Under the pieces are notes generated by a model. The model saw only the letters and a program-made list of their open reading frames with translations. It was not told the DNA's origin and searched no databases. Of a stretch of 43,463 nt of DNA, positions 1-8,152 are shown piece by piece (the first letter of the stretch is position 1; every line of letters begins with the position of its first letter). Position numbers and translations under genes: made by a program. Source of the stretch: Chromobacterium piscinae. GTDB lineage: Bacteria > Pseudomonadota > Gammaproteobacteria > Burkholderiales > Chromobacteriaceae. Where the stretch lies: NCBI RefSeq assembly GCF_021129175.1, contig NZ_JAJOHV010000063.1, positions 1 to 43,463 of the forward strand. The letters are read 5' to 3'.

Positions 1-180
1 GTCTGGCGACAGGCAAGCGAGGGTGTAGCGGTAGGCGCGGGACAGGCCTTCCTCGCCCTCCAGGCTTAACGGCAGTAGCTGTTCGGTGGCGATCTGGCCG
101 GAGCCAAGCTGCAGCGTCAACATCCGGTGGTCTTGGCCAAAGGCGGAGGCGAAGCTGGCCAGCAGTGCATTCAGATCCAT
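1..180 (-). CDS. vgrG: VgrG N-terminus (type VI secretion spike), cut by window edge
   Basis: This is the first 60 codons of a gene that runs off the left edge. The translation starts MDLNALLASFASAFGQDHRM and continues through a segment with LPLSLEGEEGLSRAYRYTL. That is the usual opening of VgrG proteins: a short helix, then the first beta-barrel strands with the 'G.E.LS..Y.Y.L' pattern. VgrG trimers form the tip of the type VI secretion needle and carry effectors. The start ATG at 180-178 has a GGGAG just upstream. Only the N-terminus is visible, so no C-terminal effector domain can be judged. The leader behind it is unusually structured (see the entries at 199-216 and 263-329). It is probably the core or older neighbour of the accessory island. 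Confidence 0.72.
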   Translation of the reverse strand, partial: MDLNALLASFASAFGQDHRMLTLQLGSGQIATEQLLPLSLEGEEGLSRAYRYTLACLSPD

Positions 181-186
181 CAGGCT

Positions 187-216
187 CCCAAATAAAAATA
201 CCCTCGAAAGAGGGTA
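187..216 (-). terminator. Terminator-like hairpin in the vgrG leader
   Basis: On the minus strand a perfect 7-bp stem (TACCCTC / GAGGGTA, loop TTTC) spans 216-199 and is followed at once by TTTTTATTT. This is a textbook intrinsic terminator, yet it ends only a few bases before the GGGAG ribosome site of vgrG. Either it ends upstream transcripts, with the vgrG promoter overlapping it, or it acts as an attenuator in the vgrG leader. Confidence 0.6.
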
Positions 217-262
217 TGTTATTGAACTGAAAGGGGATAAGAATTCTATGATGTTGAGGGGG

Positions 263-329
263 TACCAACAACTCGAATTGTCGGTAATGGTTGACATGAC
301 TGTACTAAAGTACAGGTGTGTTGTTGGTA
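263..329. repeat. Nested inverted repeats upstream of vgrG
   Basis: A perfect 10-bp inverted repeat (TACCAACAAC at 263-272, GTTGTTGGTA at 320-329) encloses a second perfect one (CTGTAC at 300-305, GTACAG at 310-315). The pair lies between the 411-434 terminator and the vgrG start, so it belongs to the vgrG leader or promoter region. It could be a transcription-factor site, an RNA structure, or a recombination site. I see no gene in 181-410. Confidence 0.5.
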
Positions 330-410
330 GGGACTGGATGATTTTCTCAATACTGGGGCACTAATGTGCTCAGTACGTTTTTTGAATCCAGTGGTACTCT
401 AGAAATAAAA

Positions 411-434
411 ATGGCCCCCAAACCTGGGGGCCAT
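411..434 (-). terminator. Strong intrinsic terminator
   Basis: A 10-bp stem (ATGGCCCCCA / TGGGGGCCAT) with a 4-nt loop is followed on the minus strand by TTTTTATTT. It would stop transcription arriving from the 366-aa gene and the hairpin-rich stretch to its right. On the plus strand the trailing sequence is CTTTCT, so it is a much weaker terminator in that direction. Confidence 0.85.
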
Positions 435-770
435 CTTTCTCACGGCGTAGGCTGCGTGTGAAATCCCAAAAATCTAGAAAAGTGGGAAAAATCTAGATCT
501 TCGTGGGATCCTACTTGTAGGTGGATGAATAACTTGAGAAACCTCAGCCTTTCCAAACAAGGCTTTACGGTCGGCATGGCCGCATAAAATGGGAAAACAT
601 GATGCGTAAATTAAGAATTTACGCTCGTAGCCTCCTCAAGCAGAACTGCGGAGGTAGCAGAAAATCAGGCCGTCCCATCAGACGTGGTCACCATGGACGA
701 AAGGCAACTCAGAAAACTGCCTACTAAGTAAGACGATTTTAGCCTGTTTTCCCTGATGGGAGTAGTCAAT
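435..770 (-). ncRNA. Hairpin-rich non-coding stretch; possible structured RNA or long 3' UTR
   Basis: There is no convincing gene here, but paired segments follow one another up to the terminator at 411-434. The stems are: 604-612/616-624 (perfect 9 bp, 3-nt loop); 631-635/650-654 enclosing 640-643/646-649; 546-551/559-564; 463-468/504-509; and 673-681/753-761 (perfect 9 bp). The last interleaves with 661-670/742-750, a pseudoknot-like order. An 11-bp direct repeat AAAAATCTAGA lies at 468-478 and 487-497. Read on the minus strand this would be an RNA of about 350 nt downstream of the 366-aa gene. I do not recognise a known RNA family. It could equally be a scarred transposon end. Confidence 0.3.
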
Positions 771-1871
771 CTAAGACGCTTCAGCATTGCCTGAAGGCCG
801 GGAACGCTGAGGTGTTTTACCTGCCATTTCAGCGATAGCCATCTGTAGATTATGGCCTAGTTGCACAAGTCGAGCGTGTACGACCTCCTGGGCTCCCGCA
901 CCCTTTCGACCAGCGACGTGGGCGGTGGTGGGCCATGAGGCCGCAACAAAGTCAGTAACGAGTGCAATTGCGCGTGCCGCTATCAGCCGCCTCACCCCGC
1001 TCTTAACTTGGCCACAAGCCTCCGCAATCGCCTCTCCGGCTTCCAGTGGCATGACGTCTTGGCCGGCCGACCATTTTTTCAACCGACCATGTGAGAAGGA
1101 GGCACCGACGCCCCCTCGCAGCTGCATGGCAGTTGCAAGTTCTGCCAGCGAGTCGCAAGACATGGAAGCCAGGGCCTCCAAAAGCCAATTGCCAATCGGA
1201 TGGTGCAGCGGATTGGCCAATGCATCCAAGCGGTCAAGAGACAACTCTGCTCGTTCTTTGAACACTGCAATGAGGCGCTCGATTAGGCTCGCCCCAAGGA
1301 CGGCGTTCAACAGGCGCTCAGCAAAATGGTACTCCGCTGGCCTCATCCCAGGGACTTGCCTTGACCACCAAGCATCCACATCATTCAGGAGATTATTGCC
1401 ACAATGATGGCACGGGACTTCTATGGCCAAAACACCAGAAGTAACCCGCATGGGGAGCCCCTCAAGGACCTGAAACATAGCAAGAATGTCCGGTATCAAG
1501 GGGCCATCCAGTGCACTGCCTGCGAGCTTTTCGAGGTAATCCATCGGAAAGCCCAGGCGACCAGCCAACACCTGCTTCGTCGTTCGACTGGGATTGTTCT
1601 TTCCTCGAATCAGGTTCTCCAGATTCTTGTAATCACTTCCTGCCTCATGCCGGATGTACGCTTGGTGACTCGCATGGTCAGTGACCAGTCGAACAAGGAA
1701 TTCAGGGTCGGGAGCCATAGAAATAGCGGGCTCAAGGTGCAGCATTCGACCGTAAGGACCGAGTGCACGCAGAACCTCAACCGGCCGAAATGGCGGGGTA
1801 AGAAATTCGCCAACAGTCATATCGGAAATGCGTTTTGGGGCTGCACTCGGGGCTGGAGGCAGGTTTTCCAT
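771..1871 (-). CDS. Unrecognised 366-aa protein
   Basis: I do not recognise this family. The protein is soluble, with no signal peptide or membrane segment. Residues roughly 80-115 (NLIRGKNNPSRTTKQVLAGR, then LGFPMDYLEKL) look like a Cro/XRE-type helix-turn-helix in which NPSR sits at a turn. A single CHHC pair lies near the middle, too little for a complete zinc finger. The C-terminal half is helix-rich, with basic patches. The start at 1871 has only a weak ribosome site. It is transcribed away from the 34-aa gene at 1963, with about 90 bp between them, and toward the structured stretch and terminator at 411-770. Its location in a defence-rich island makes a regulatory or defence role possible, but nothing in the sequence proves one. 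Confidence 0.7.
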   Translation of the reverse strand: MENLPPAPSAAPKRISDMTVGEFLTPPFRPVEVLRALGPYGRMLHLEPAISMAPDPEFLVRLVTDHASHQAYIRHEAGSDYKNLENLIRGKNNPSRTTKQVLAGRLGFPMDYLEKLAGSALDGPLIPDILAMFQVLEGLPMRVTSGVLAIEVPCHHCGNNLLNDVDAWWSRQVPGMRPAEYHFAERLLNAVLGASLIERLIAVFKERAELSLDRLDALANPLHHPIGNWLLEALASMSCDSLAELATAMQLRGGVGASFSHGRLKKWSAGQDVMPLEAGEAIAEACGQVKSGVRRLIAARAIALVTDFVAASWPTTAHVAGRKGAGAQEVVHARLVQLGHNLQMAIAEMAGKTPQRSRPSGNAEAS

Positions 1872-1962
1872 GTTGCGGTACCGTCAGCCGAAAAAGCGGT
1901 GAGAGCATAGCGTACGTCCAACAGGACGCCCACTTAGACTCTTCACATGAAAGGAAGCCATC

Positions 1963-2067
1963 ATGGCAAATCGTACCTACTCCGACTCCGACAACCCGAA
2001 TTGGCCGAGCCGTACCGGCAACCCCTCTGGTGGCGGACGAGGGAATAACCCTCCGACCAAGAAATAA
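1963..2067 (+). CDS. Small 34-aa Gly/Pro/Asn-rich protein
   Basis: This short gene has all the marks of being expressed. A ribosome site AAAGGAAG sits about 7 nt before the ATG, the reading frame is clean, and a stem-loop terminator follows at 2120-2153. The product begins MANRTYSDSDNPNWPSRTGN and ends in a PSGGGRGNN-type low-complexity tail with a basic end, so it is probably disordered. It has no signal peptide. It diverges from the 366-aa gene, and the two may share a promoter region at 1872-1962. I have a faint memory of similar island-borne small proteins but cannot name a family. Confidence 0.55.
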   Translation: MANRTYSDSDNPNWPSRTGNPSGGGRGNNPPTKK

Positions 2068-2119
2068 CAATCGGGGCATGGCCGGCATCATCTAATTGAT
2101 GGGGTTGCCTCTCGAAAAG

Positions 2120-2153
2120 ACCCATATGGCACGTAGTAGGCTATATGGGTTTT
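2120..2153. terminator. Bidirectional stem-loop terminator
   Basis: The stem is ACCCATAT (2120-2127) paired with ATATGGGT (2143-2150). T-rich tails follow in both directions: TTTT on plus after the 34-aa gene, and CTTTT on minus after the DUF4236 gene. It separates two convergent units. The 2154-2312 stretch beyond it holds nothing I can identify. Confidence 0.6.
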
Positions 2154-2312
2154 ACTTATCGTTGAGAGGGGGCCTAGAACCGCTTCGATGGCAGCTCCCC
2201 CGGGGCACAATGATAAAGCTGTTACCAAATTGGATAAAACTTGCTATCACGAGCAGTAATTCTGTACCCCATTGCCCGGTATCCAGCCTGACACATCGCG
2301 ACCCGCTCCGGG

Positions 2313-3407
2313 TCAGCGCTGGGCCGCTCGAACCGCAGCCAATGCCTGCTCCAATGCATCGAAGCCGCCCTCCTTCGAACCGAGGAAGCGAATATCCAAA
2401 CCGTCCGACGTCGAGAGGTTGAACTGGCTGTAGGCACAAATGGGAAGTTGGCGGTTGTTCTTGAAGCGCTTGTCGGGGCCACCCTTCTTGTTCACGTACT
2501 GCCATGTCTGGTCGATGATGCGGGCATCGCCCGGGACCGACTCGCTCTCGACGTACCGCACGAATTCGCTGACACCTTGGAGGCGTGCGTAGTCGACGGC
2601 ACCGACGGACTTCCCTTGAAAGGCTAGGACGCGGTCAGGAAAAAACGCCAACGTGGTACGCTCTGCGGTCAGAACGGGGACAGGGATGTTCGCGACGACC
2701 CCTGGAGCTTGGCCCAACGTGAGGCTAGCGGCACCAAACTTCAGACCTTGGCTTGCTCCCGCCGAATACTTCGTATCGGCGTAGCGTGACGTGGTGGTGA
2801 TGGACTTGAGCTTGCGCGCCGCCGCGGCATGGGAGACGGCACCGGACAACCGCTCGAACAAGTCGCTAGTTGCCTGGTCCGGCTCATAGAAAAGCACGGT
2901 CAGCTTGCGCATCTGGTCGCGCCAATACACCCAACCAATCAACCCTACGCCAATGACGAAGGCCATCGGTCGAATGAAAGACGGCCATGTCTCGCTGACG
3001 GGATAGAGCATGTAGAACAGCAGCAAGACCGCAACCGCGGCCATGGGCCACAGTGGAAGCTTGGCACGCTGCTCGTTCATTGACTGCAGCAGCGCGTCGC
3101 TGGTGGAGTCGCGCAGTTCGAGGACGCTCTTCGTCTCATGTTCGACGGTGGCGACAATGTTGGCGTCGGCGACAACTTGCACGTCCTGCGGGCGCCCAGG
3201 CATCACGACAGGCTGTGCCCCAGCAGGTTGCCGAGCGTTCAAGCTCTTGCGATAGCGGAAGCCACCCACGCCGCCGCTGATGTACGCGCCGCGCGGCCCG
3301 GTACCGATACGAAGGCCCGGGACTCCAACCGACATGCCAATGCCGGAACCGGAGAAGTTGAAGCGCACTGCGCCAAACTTCACGCTACGAGAAAAGCTGA
3401 GACCCAT
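2313..3407 (-). CDS. DUF4236-domain membrane protein
   Basis: The first ~55 residues (MGLSFSRSVKFGAVRFNFSG, then SGIGMSVGVPGLRIGTGPRG) match the DUF4236 pattern: glycine- and valine-rich short strands with 'N.S.SG...S.G..G....G..G'. Two membrane segments follow at about 119-136 and 144-162. The ~200-residue C-terminal part is probably cytoplasmic and is unknown to me. I chose the ATG at 3407 because AAGGAGG stands a perfect distance upstream; 16 in-frame codons before it lack support. It lies 70 bp downstream of the helicase-nuclease gene in the same direction and may be co-transcribed. DUF4236 proteins often accompany mobile or defence genes, and their function is unknown. Confidence 0.7.
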   Translation of the reverse strand: MGLSFSRSVKFGAVRFNFSGSGIGMSVGVPGLRIGTGPRGAYISGGVGGFRYRKSLNARQPAGAQPVVMPGRPQDVQVVADANIVATVEHETKSVLELRDSTSDALLQSMNEQRAKLPLWPMAAVAVLLLFYMLYPVSETWPSFIRPMAFVIGVGLIGWVYWRDQMRKLTVLFYEPDQATSDLFERLSGAVSHAAAARKLKSITTTSRYADTKYSAGASQGLKFGAASLTLGQAPGVVANIPVPVLTAERTTLAFFPDRVLAFQGKSVGAVDYARLQGVSEFVRYVESESVPGDARIIDQTWQYVNKKGGPDKRFKNNRQLPICAYSQFNLSTSDGLDIRFLGSKEGGFDALEQALAAVRAAQR

Positions 3408-3477
3408 ACGTCCTCCTTGATGACTGTTGTACCCTTCAGTCGAGGGCTGCTTCAACGATATTGAGTTGGTTGAAGTT

Positions 3478-6400
3478 CTACTTACCGGCCGCGATGGCAG
3501 CCTCCAAAGCGTCAGCTGCCGCGCCGTTCACAGCGTTCGCGGGCTGCCCAGCTTTCCACGTACGAGTTTCGACGAGAGACGGGATTCGCTCGATAGCGCC
3601 AATCGGCTCGATGCCCATTGCGGCCAGGCGGTCGAGCAAGTCCCGAAGTACCTCGTCCTTGCGAAGCGACCAGGTCGAAGCAAAGCAGCGCCAGAACGTC
3701 CAACCTGCCCGCTCTAGGACCCGTTGCCGGCTCATGTCCGCAGCCCACCGGTCGGGGCCGTGGAACTCGTCTCCATCGCACTCGATGGCCAGTCGGCTGT
3801 CGTCGGCCCCCTCCACCACCATGTCAATGCGGAATGAACCGGCCTTGACTTGCGGCACTACGCGGTAACCCCGGCTGAATAATGCGGTGTAGACCTCTTT
3901 CTCAAAGCCGGATTCGCAATCCTCGATGAGGCTCTTGGTCTCTTCGACGCTGCCATCCAGCGGCTTGGTAAAGTGCTCCAGCATCCCTCGACGCAAATCC
4001 ACGTGAGAGAGGTCCGCCAGATGGACAGAGCGAACGAGGTACATGCGGTCCCGCGCGCGGCTGGCCGCAACGTTGAATCGCTGCTCGAAGGTGTTACCCG
4101 ACAAGGCCTTGCAGTTTGTTGGGTCAACAACCATAGACAGGAACATGATGTCCCGCTCGCTGCCTTGGAACAGGCGAGCATCTCCGCACTCGAACTTGCG
4201 GTGCAGAAGCTCCACGGCGCTCACGCGGGAACGAACCAGCGTGTCGATGTACTTCGCCTGGTCCGGGCCCAGCAGCGACACGACGCCAAGCGTCCGTCCC
4301 GCGAACTTCGGGTCAGAGACTAGGGCGGCAATCTCCTCAGCTATGGCCTGGGCCTCGAGACGGTTCTCATCCTTGACACCGCGCTTGCCGCCTTCTACGT
4401 AGATGTCAATCAGCGGCGGGTCGAGGCGCTCGGAGGCCTTGGGGATGCGCAGAGGCTGGATGAACCCGTCGTAGAACCTGTTGCTGTAGGCAATGATGGG
4501 CGGCACACACCGGAAGTGCTCTCGCAGCATCACCTTCTGGGCAGCGAACACCGTCGAGGCGACGTCGTAGAGCGACTTCTCGGGCGTCAGGACGGTGGCG
4601 AACGGCTGGTCGGACAGGAAGCGGTCCTTGAGCTCCTGGATGCGCACCGCGGACATGAAGCCACCGTCCGGCGAGACCTGCTTGTCGTCGCCAACGACCA
4701 GAATCTTCTTCCCACGTAACACAGCAGGCAGCGCCCACAGGTCTGATTGGCTGGCCTCGTCCACGATGACCAGGTCAAAGCACCCGAGCTGAGACGGCAG
4801 CGTTTCGGAGACCTTGGCATGACTCATGACCCAGCACGGGACCGCACCCTGCGCATCGTTCATCGCCTTCTGAGCATCCCGACGGTGCCGAGTCGCATTG
4901 GGGCCGGTGCCCATGCCGATGCGCCGGACGGCCGTGCGGTAGGTCTCCAGTGCAGACAGAACCTTTGGAGAGGCGCCCAGCTTTGTGGATAGCCATGCCG
5001 ACTTGGAAACGAGGTCCTCATACAGGCGAGCCAAGCCTACTTCCAGGTCCCGCCGGCGCGCAGCCAGCGTTCGAAGCTCCTCGCGAGCTTCAATAGTGTC
5101 CAGGTGGTTCTTGACCCGTGCCCAGTTCCAGGCGTCGCGCCAGGTGGTCGGCATCGCCTTGTCATCGCCGGAGGCCTCAACAGGGATGCTTCGAATGCGC
5201 GTGGCCAACTTCTGCCCACCTGCGCGTTCAACTTGGTCTGCCAGCTGGTTGACCACAGAGAGGTCGTGCGCCAGGCCTTCAATGCGCCGAACCTCACCAA
5301 CAAGCTCTGCGTACCGCGCCACAGCACGTTCGACCGGCAGACGCGCAGCACCGAGGTCGTTCTCGACAAAGGCCCGCAACGACTCGGAGGCCGGCCCGGA
5401 GGTTCCCGCGAGCTTCTCTTGGAGCGTCGCGAGCGAGGTGGCCGCTTTGGCCAGGTCGGCGCGCGTGAGATGGTGACGCAGGTGCTGCTGCACCTCCGCA
5501 AGTTCCGCTGCGGACCCCTTCAGTAGTGCCACGGGCGCTTGCGCGAAAACGCGCTCGGCATGGGCCGGCAACTTGGCATCGAACTGCGTTGCCAGCTTGT
5601 GCGCTTTCAGTGCGAGGGTCGTGACCAGCTCGATGTTGCGCAGTCCAAAGACTCCGCCGCGTACCGCTGGTACCGACAGCACATCGGCGAACTCGTTCCA
5701 GCGAACACTAAAGGACAGCACTTGCGCGTGAAGCTCGACGTATCGCTGCACATGGCCCCAGTCCTCTGCGCTCGCCGGGCTCAAGCCGGCAACCTTGATA
5801 GCAGCAACGTGTTCCTTCGCTGCGCCAGCCCCGAACGCCATCATGCCGAACGGCTTGCCCGTGCTCGCACCCCGCGTAATGGCCTCGCGGGTCTTGACCG
5901 AGACCAAGGCTTCCTCGGGCGCCTCAACGGGACGCTTCAGGAACGCGGCGCGCGCTTCGGTAAGGGCTTCGACCTCGCCGACAAGCGCCTCCAAGGCTTC
6001 ACGCTCGCTTTGGAACGTTGGCAGGCCACACTTCTTACGAAGCTGGTCTGTCCAGACCTCGCCGGTCGCTTCAAGCTCATGGGCGAGCTCTTGAGCCTGC
6101 GCCACAAGGGGCAGGAGGCTGCGCGCGCCATCAAGCACATCCGGTGTCGAGGAGCGAAGGGCAAGCAAGCGACCCTGAGCTTCGGTCTCTTCGATTTCCC
6201 GCATGTCCACCAGCGCCTGGTGCAGCTGGCCAACATCGGCGGCCGGTAGCAGCCCTGAGCTCGAGGGGGTACGCGCAGAAACGTAGACCAAATCCTGTCC
6301 GAGGCGCCGTCTGGCTTCGCGAAGAGCTGCGGCCTGTTCGCCAGTCAGCGGCGGGGCATTCTCTGGAACAAGAGAAATGGTGTCGTCGAACCAGCCATGC

Positions 6401-8037
6401 TGCTCATTGCCGTGGAGCACAAGCTCGGCCATCTTCTGGGCTCGCATCGGGACGCCATCGACTTCGACGTCGGACAGCTGCGACTGGGCGATTTCATCGA
6501 CACGGCGGTCGATGGCAGCGAGCTCCACGTGCGCCCGCTCGATGGCGCTCTGGAAGGTACGAATCTGCTCCCGGACGACCTCAGGGTTCAGCTGCGAGAC
6601 GTTGTGGATGATGGCTTCAATCGACGACTGAAACTGCCGCATCCCTTCGCGGTCGCCTGCCAGCAGAGCAACCGTCAGCGGCTGTACTTCCTTGGGAATC
6701 TTCGACTGCAGGACTTCGAGGGCTTGCTCGCCCTTCGAAGTCACGAGGACCTTCCGCCCAGTGGCTAAGTAGTGGCAGACGATGTTGGCGATAGTGTGGG
6801 TCTTGCCGGTGCCAGGAGGCCCTTGCACCGCGACGCCATCGGAGCGCTCAAGTTGCTCAACGATGGTCACCTGCTCCTGGTTGTACGGCAAGGGGAAGTA
6901 GAGCTCGCGCGGCTCGCCCTTCGCGCCGGCGCCGCCGGTGTAGCCAGACAGTCCTCGGAAGGCCACCGGCTCGTAGGTCATTTGCTGGTCCGACGGAGGG
7001 GTCACCAAGGCCAATGGGCCGAGCGGAATCTCGCAGTTGTCGGCAAGACGCCGCTTCAGGCGCTCGATGTCTTCGTGCAGATAGTTGTTCGGCCGAGGGC
7101 GCGAAAGAACCACCCAGCTGTCGCTGACCACCAGTTCGTCGGTCGGCGTCGGGAACGCTTCGATGCCGTTCACGAACCGGCCCTTCTCATGCAGGTTCCC
7201 GGCGACCAGCTTCAGGAGATGCTCGTAGCTGCCCGGGTCGAACGGAGTCACGGGGCGGTCGGCACCTTTGGCGAGGGCCTCACGGGCGGCACGCTCGACG
7301 TCCGCGGTGCTCGGAAGCAAGCACGCAGCAAACGCATCAAACTCGAAGCGAGGGTCAACGGACCGGGGGCGCAGCGCGATGGCAAGCGTAGTCTCGTCCA
7401 AGGCCAGCTCCATGGCCTGGGTCAGAAGCGGGTACTGGAAGTCCACCGGGGTACTGCCGAAGCGTTCCGCATAGTTGAGCTTCCAGGCAGCAACACCAAC
7501 ACCCCAAACCAGCTCGTGCGGCTTGGCGGTCTCTTCGGATTCCAGCTGGTGCTTGATGGCGAACAGGTCGCCGTAGAGGGAAATCGTCTTGCGGCGCGGA
7601 ATCTCACCCGCAGCCCAGGCCGCCCACAAGGGCGCGTACTGCGCCAAAACTTGTTGGGACGACGACCGCCACCGAGCTTCGACCAAGGGCCGCTGCTCTG
7701 CGGACTTGGTCTGGCTTTCTGCCAAGATGCGGCTCTTGAGTGTGGTCTCGTCAATCCGTGGTGCGGCACCTTCCGGGTTGTCGCTGACGACGATGACTCC
7801 CTTCCACTGTTCCGCGGGCAGAGCCGGCGGAGCCTTCGCCTCCAGCCGTGCCACGCGCATCCAGATGTGGTCACCATCCAGCTTAATGTCGAAATCAACG
7901 CCCGGGAGTCCTTGGAGGTCAGGCCTCCCCTTCAGAAAGCCCTTGTAGCCCTGCAGCTTGAAGCCACGAGGGTCGATTTCTTTGTCTTGCTCCAGGACGT
8001 AGTCTAGGAGTTTGTTCAGCAAGCTGTTTGGGCTCAT
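3478..8037 (-). CDS. SF1 helicase-nuclease fusion (Upf1/Dna2-like ATPase with C-terminal Vsr/DUF559-type nuclease)
   Basis: This 1519-aa protein couples a superfamily 1 motor to a nuclease. Walker A GPPGTGKT is at residues 406-413. The DEAS Walker B is at about 1093-1096, followed by GDDKQVSP (motif III). A later ASRARDRMYLVRS is the arginine-finger motif. The ~680 residues between Walker A and B are helix-rich and coiled-coil-like, as in DUF4011-class helicases. The C-terminus (about 1385-1450) has RIDMVV followed by AIECDGDEFHG, which fits the PD-(D/E)XK core of Vsr/DUF559 (MTES_1575-type) nucleases. This resembles defence helicases with a Vsr-like domain, such as the type catalogued as Hhe. 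The start ATG has a GGGAGG site. It lies 115 bp downstream of jetD in the same direction. The defence role is inferred from architecture and context. Confidence 0.85.
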   Translation of the reverse strand: MSPNSLLNKLLDYVLEQDKEIDPRGFKLQGYKGFLKGRPDLQGLPGVDFDIKLDGDHIWMRVARLEAKAPPALPAEQWKGVIVVSDNPEGAAPRIDETTLKSRILAESQTKSAEQRPLVEARWRSSSQQVLAQYAPLWAAWAAGEIPRRKTISLYGDLFAIKHQLESEETAKPHELVWGVGVAAWKLNYAERFGSTPVDFQYPLLTQAMELALDETTLAIALRPRSVDPRFEFDAFAACLLPSTADVERAAREALAKGADRPVTPFDPGSYEHLLKLVAGNLHEKGRFVNGIEAFPTPTDELVVSDSWVVLSRPRPNNYLHEDIERLKRRLADNCEIPLGPLALVTPPSDQQMTYEPVAFRGLSGYTGGAGAKGEPRELYFPLPYNQEQVTIVEQLERSDGVAVQGPPGTGKTHTIANIVCHYLATGRKVLVTSKGEQALEVLQSKIPKEVQPLTVALLAGDREGMRQFQSSIEAIIHNVSQLNPEVVREQIRTFQSAIERAHVELAAIDRRVDEIAQSQLSDVEVDGVPMRAQKMAELVLHGNEQHGWFDDTISLVPENAPPLTGEQAAALREARRRLGQDLVYVSARTPSSSGLLPAADVGQLHQALVDMREIEETEAQGRLLALRSSTPDVLDGARSLLPLVAQAQELAHELEATGEVWTDQLRKKCGLPTFQSEREALEALVGEVEALTEARAAFLKRPVEAPEEALVSVKTREAITRGASTGKPFGMMAFGAGAAKEHVAAIKVAGLSPASAEDWGHVQRYVELHAQVLSFSVRWNEFADVLSVPAVRGGVFGLRNIELVTTLALKAHKLATQFDAKLPAHAERVFAQAPVALLKGSAAELAEVQQHLRHHLTRADLAKAATSLATLQEKLAGTSGPASESLRAFVENDLGAARLPVERAVARYAELVGEVRRIEGLAHDLSVVNQLADQVERAGGQKLATRIRSIPVEASGDDKAMPTTWRDAWNWARVKNHLDTIEAREELRTLAARRRDLEVGLARLYEDLVSKSAWLSTKLGASPKVLSALETYRTAVRRIGMGTGPNATRHRRDAQKAMNDAQGAVPCWVMSHAKVSETLPSQLGCFDLVIVDEASQSDLWALPAVLRGKKILVVGDDKQVSPDGGFMSAVRIQELKDRFLSDQPFATVLTPEKSLYDVASTVFAAQKVMLREHFRCVPPIIAYSNRFYDGFIQPLRIPKASERLDPPLIDIYVEGGKRGVKDENRLEAQAIAEEIAALVSDPKFAGRTLGVVSLLGPDQAKYIDTLVRSRVSAVELLHRKFECGDARLFQGSERDIMFLSMVVDPTNCKALSGNTFEQRFNVAASRARDRMYLVRSVHLADLSHVDLRRGMLEHFTKPLDGSVEETKSLIEDCESGFEKEVYTALFSRGYRVVPQVKAGSFRIDMVVEGADDSRLAIECDGDEFHGPDRWAADMSRQRVLERAGWTFWRCFASTWSLRKDEVLRDLLDRLAAMGIEPIGAIERIPSLVETRTWKAGQPANAVNGAAADALEAAIAAGK

Positions 8038-8152
8038 CGGCCCTCCCTGTTCATGACGCGCTGGTCCGGTTGTTGTCTATGGATTGCGAGGTCAGCAAGT
8101 TACATTTTGATGCGTTGGGCGGCAATGCTCCTGTGCCCAACCTCGAGAGGCG

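Noticed and set aside
435-560. Integron attC-like site
   Set aside because: The hairpins lack the GTTRRRY/RYYYAAC core pairs, and no integrase is present.
435-770. Retron RNA
   Set aside because: No reverse transcriptase occurs in the window, so the structured stretch cannot be called a retron.
6772-8007. Plus-strand 411-codon frame opposite the helicase N-terminus
   Set aside because: Antisense to a protein with clear motifs and a good start; no independent support.
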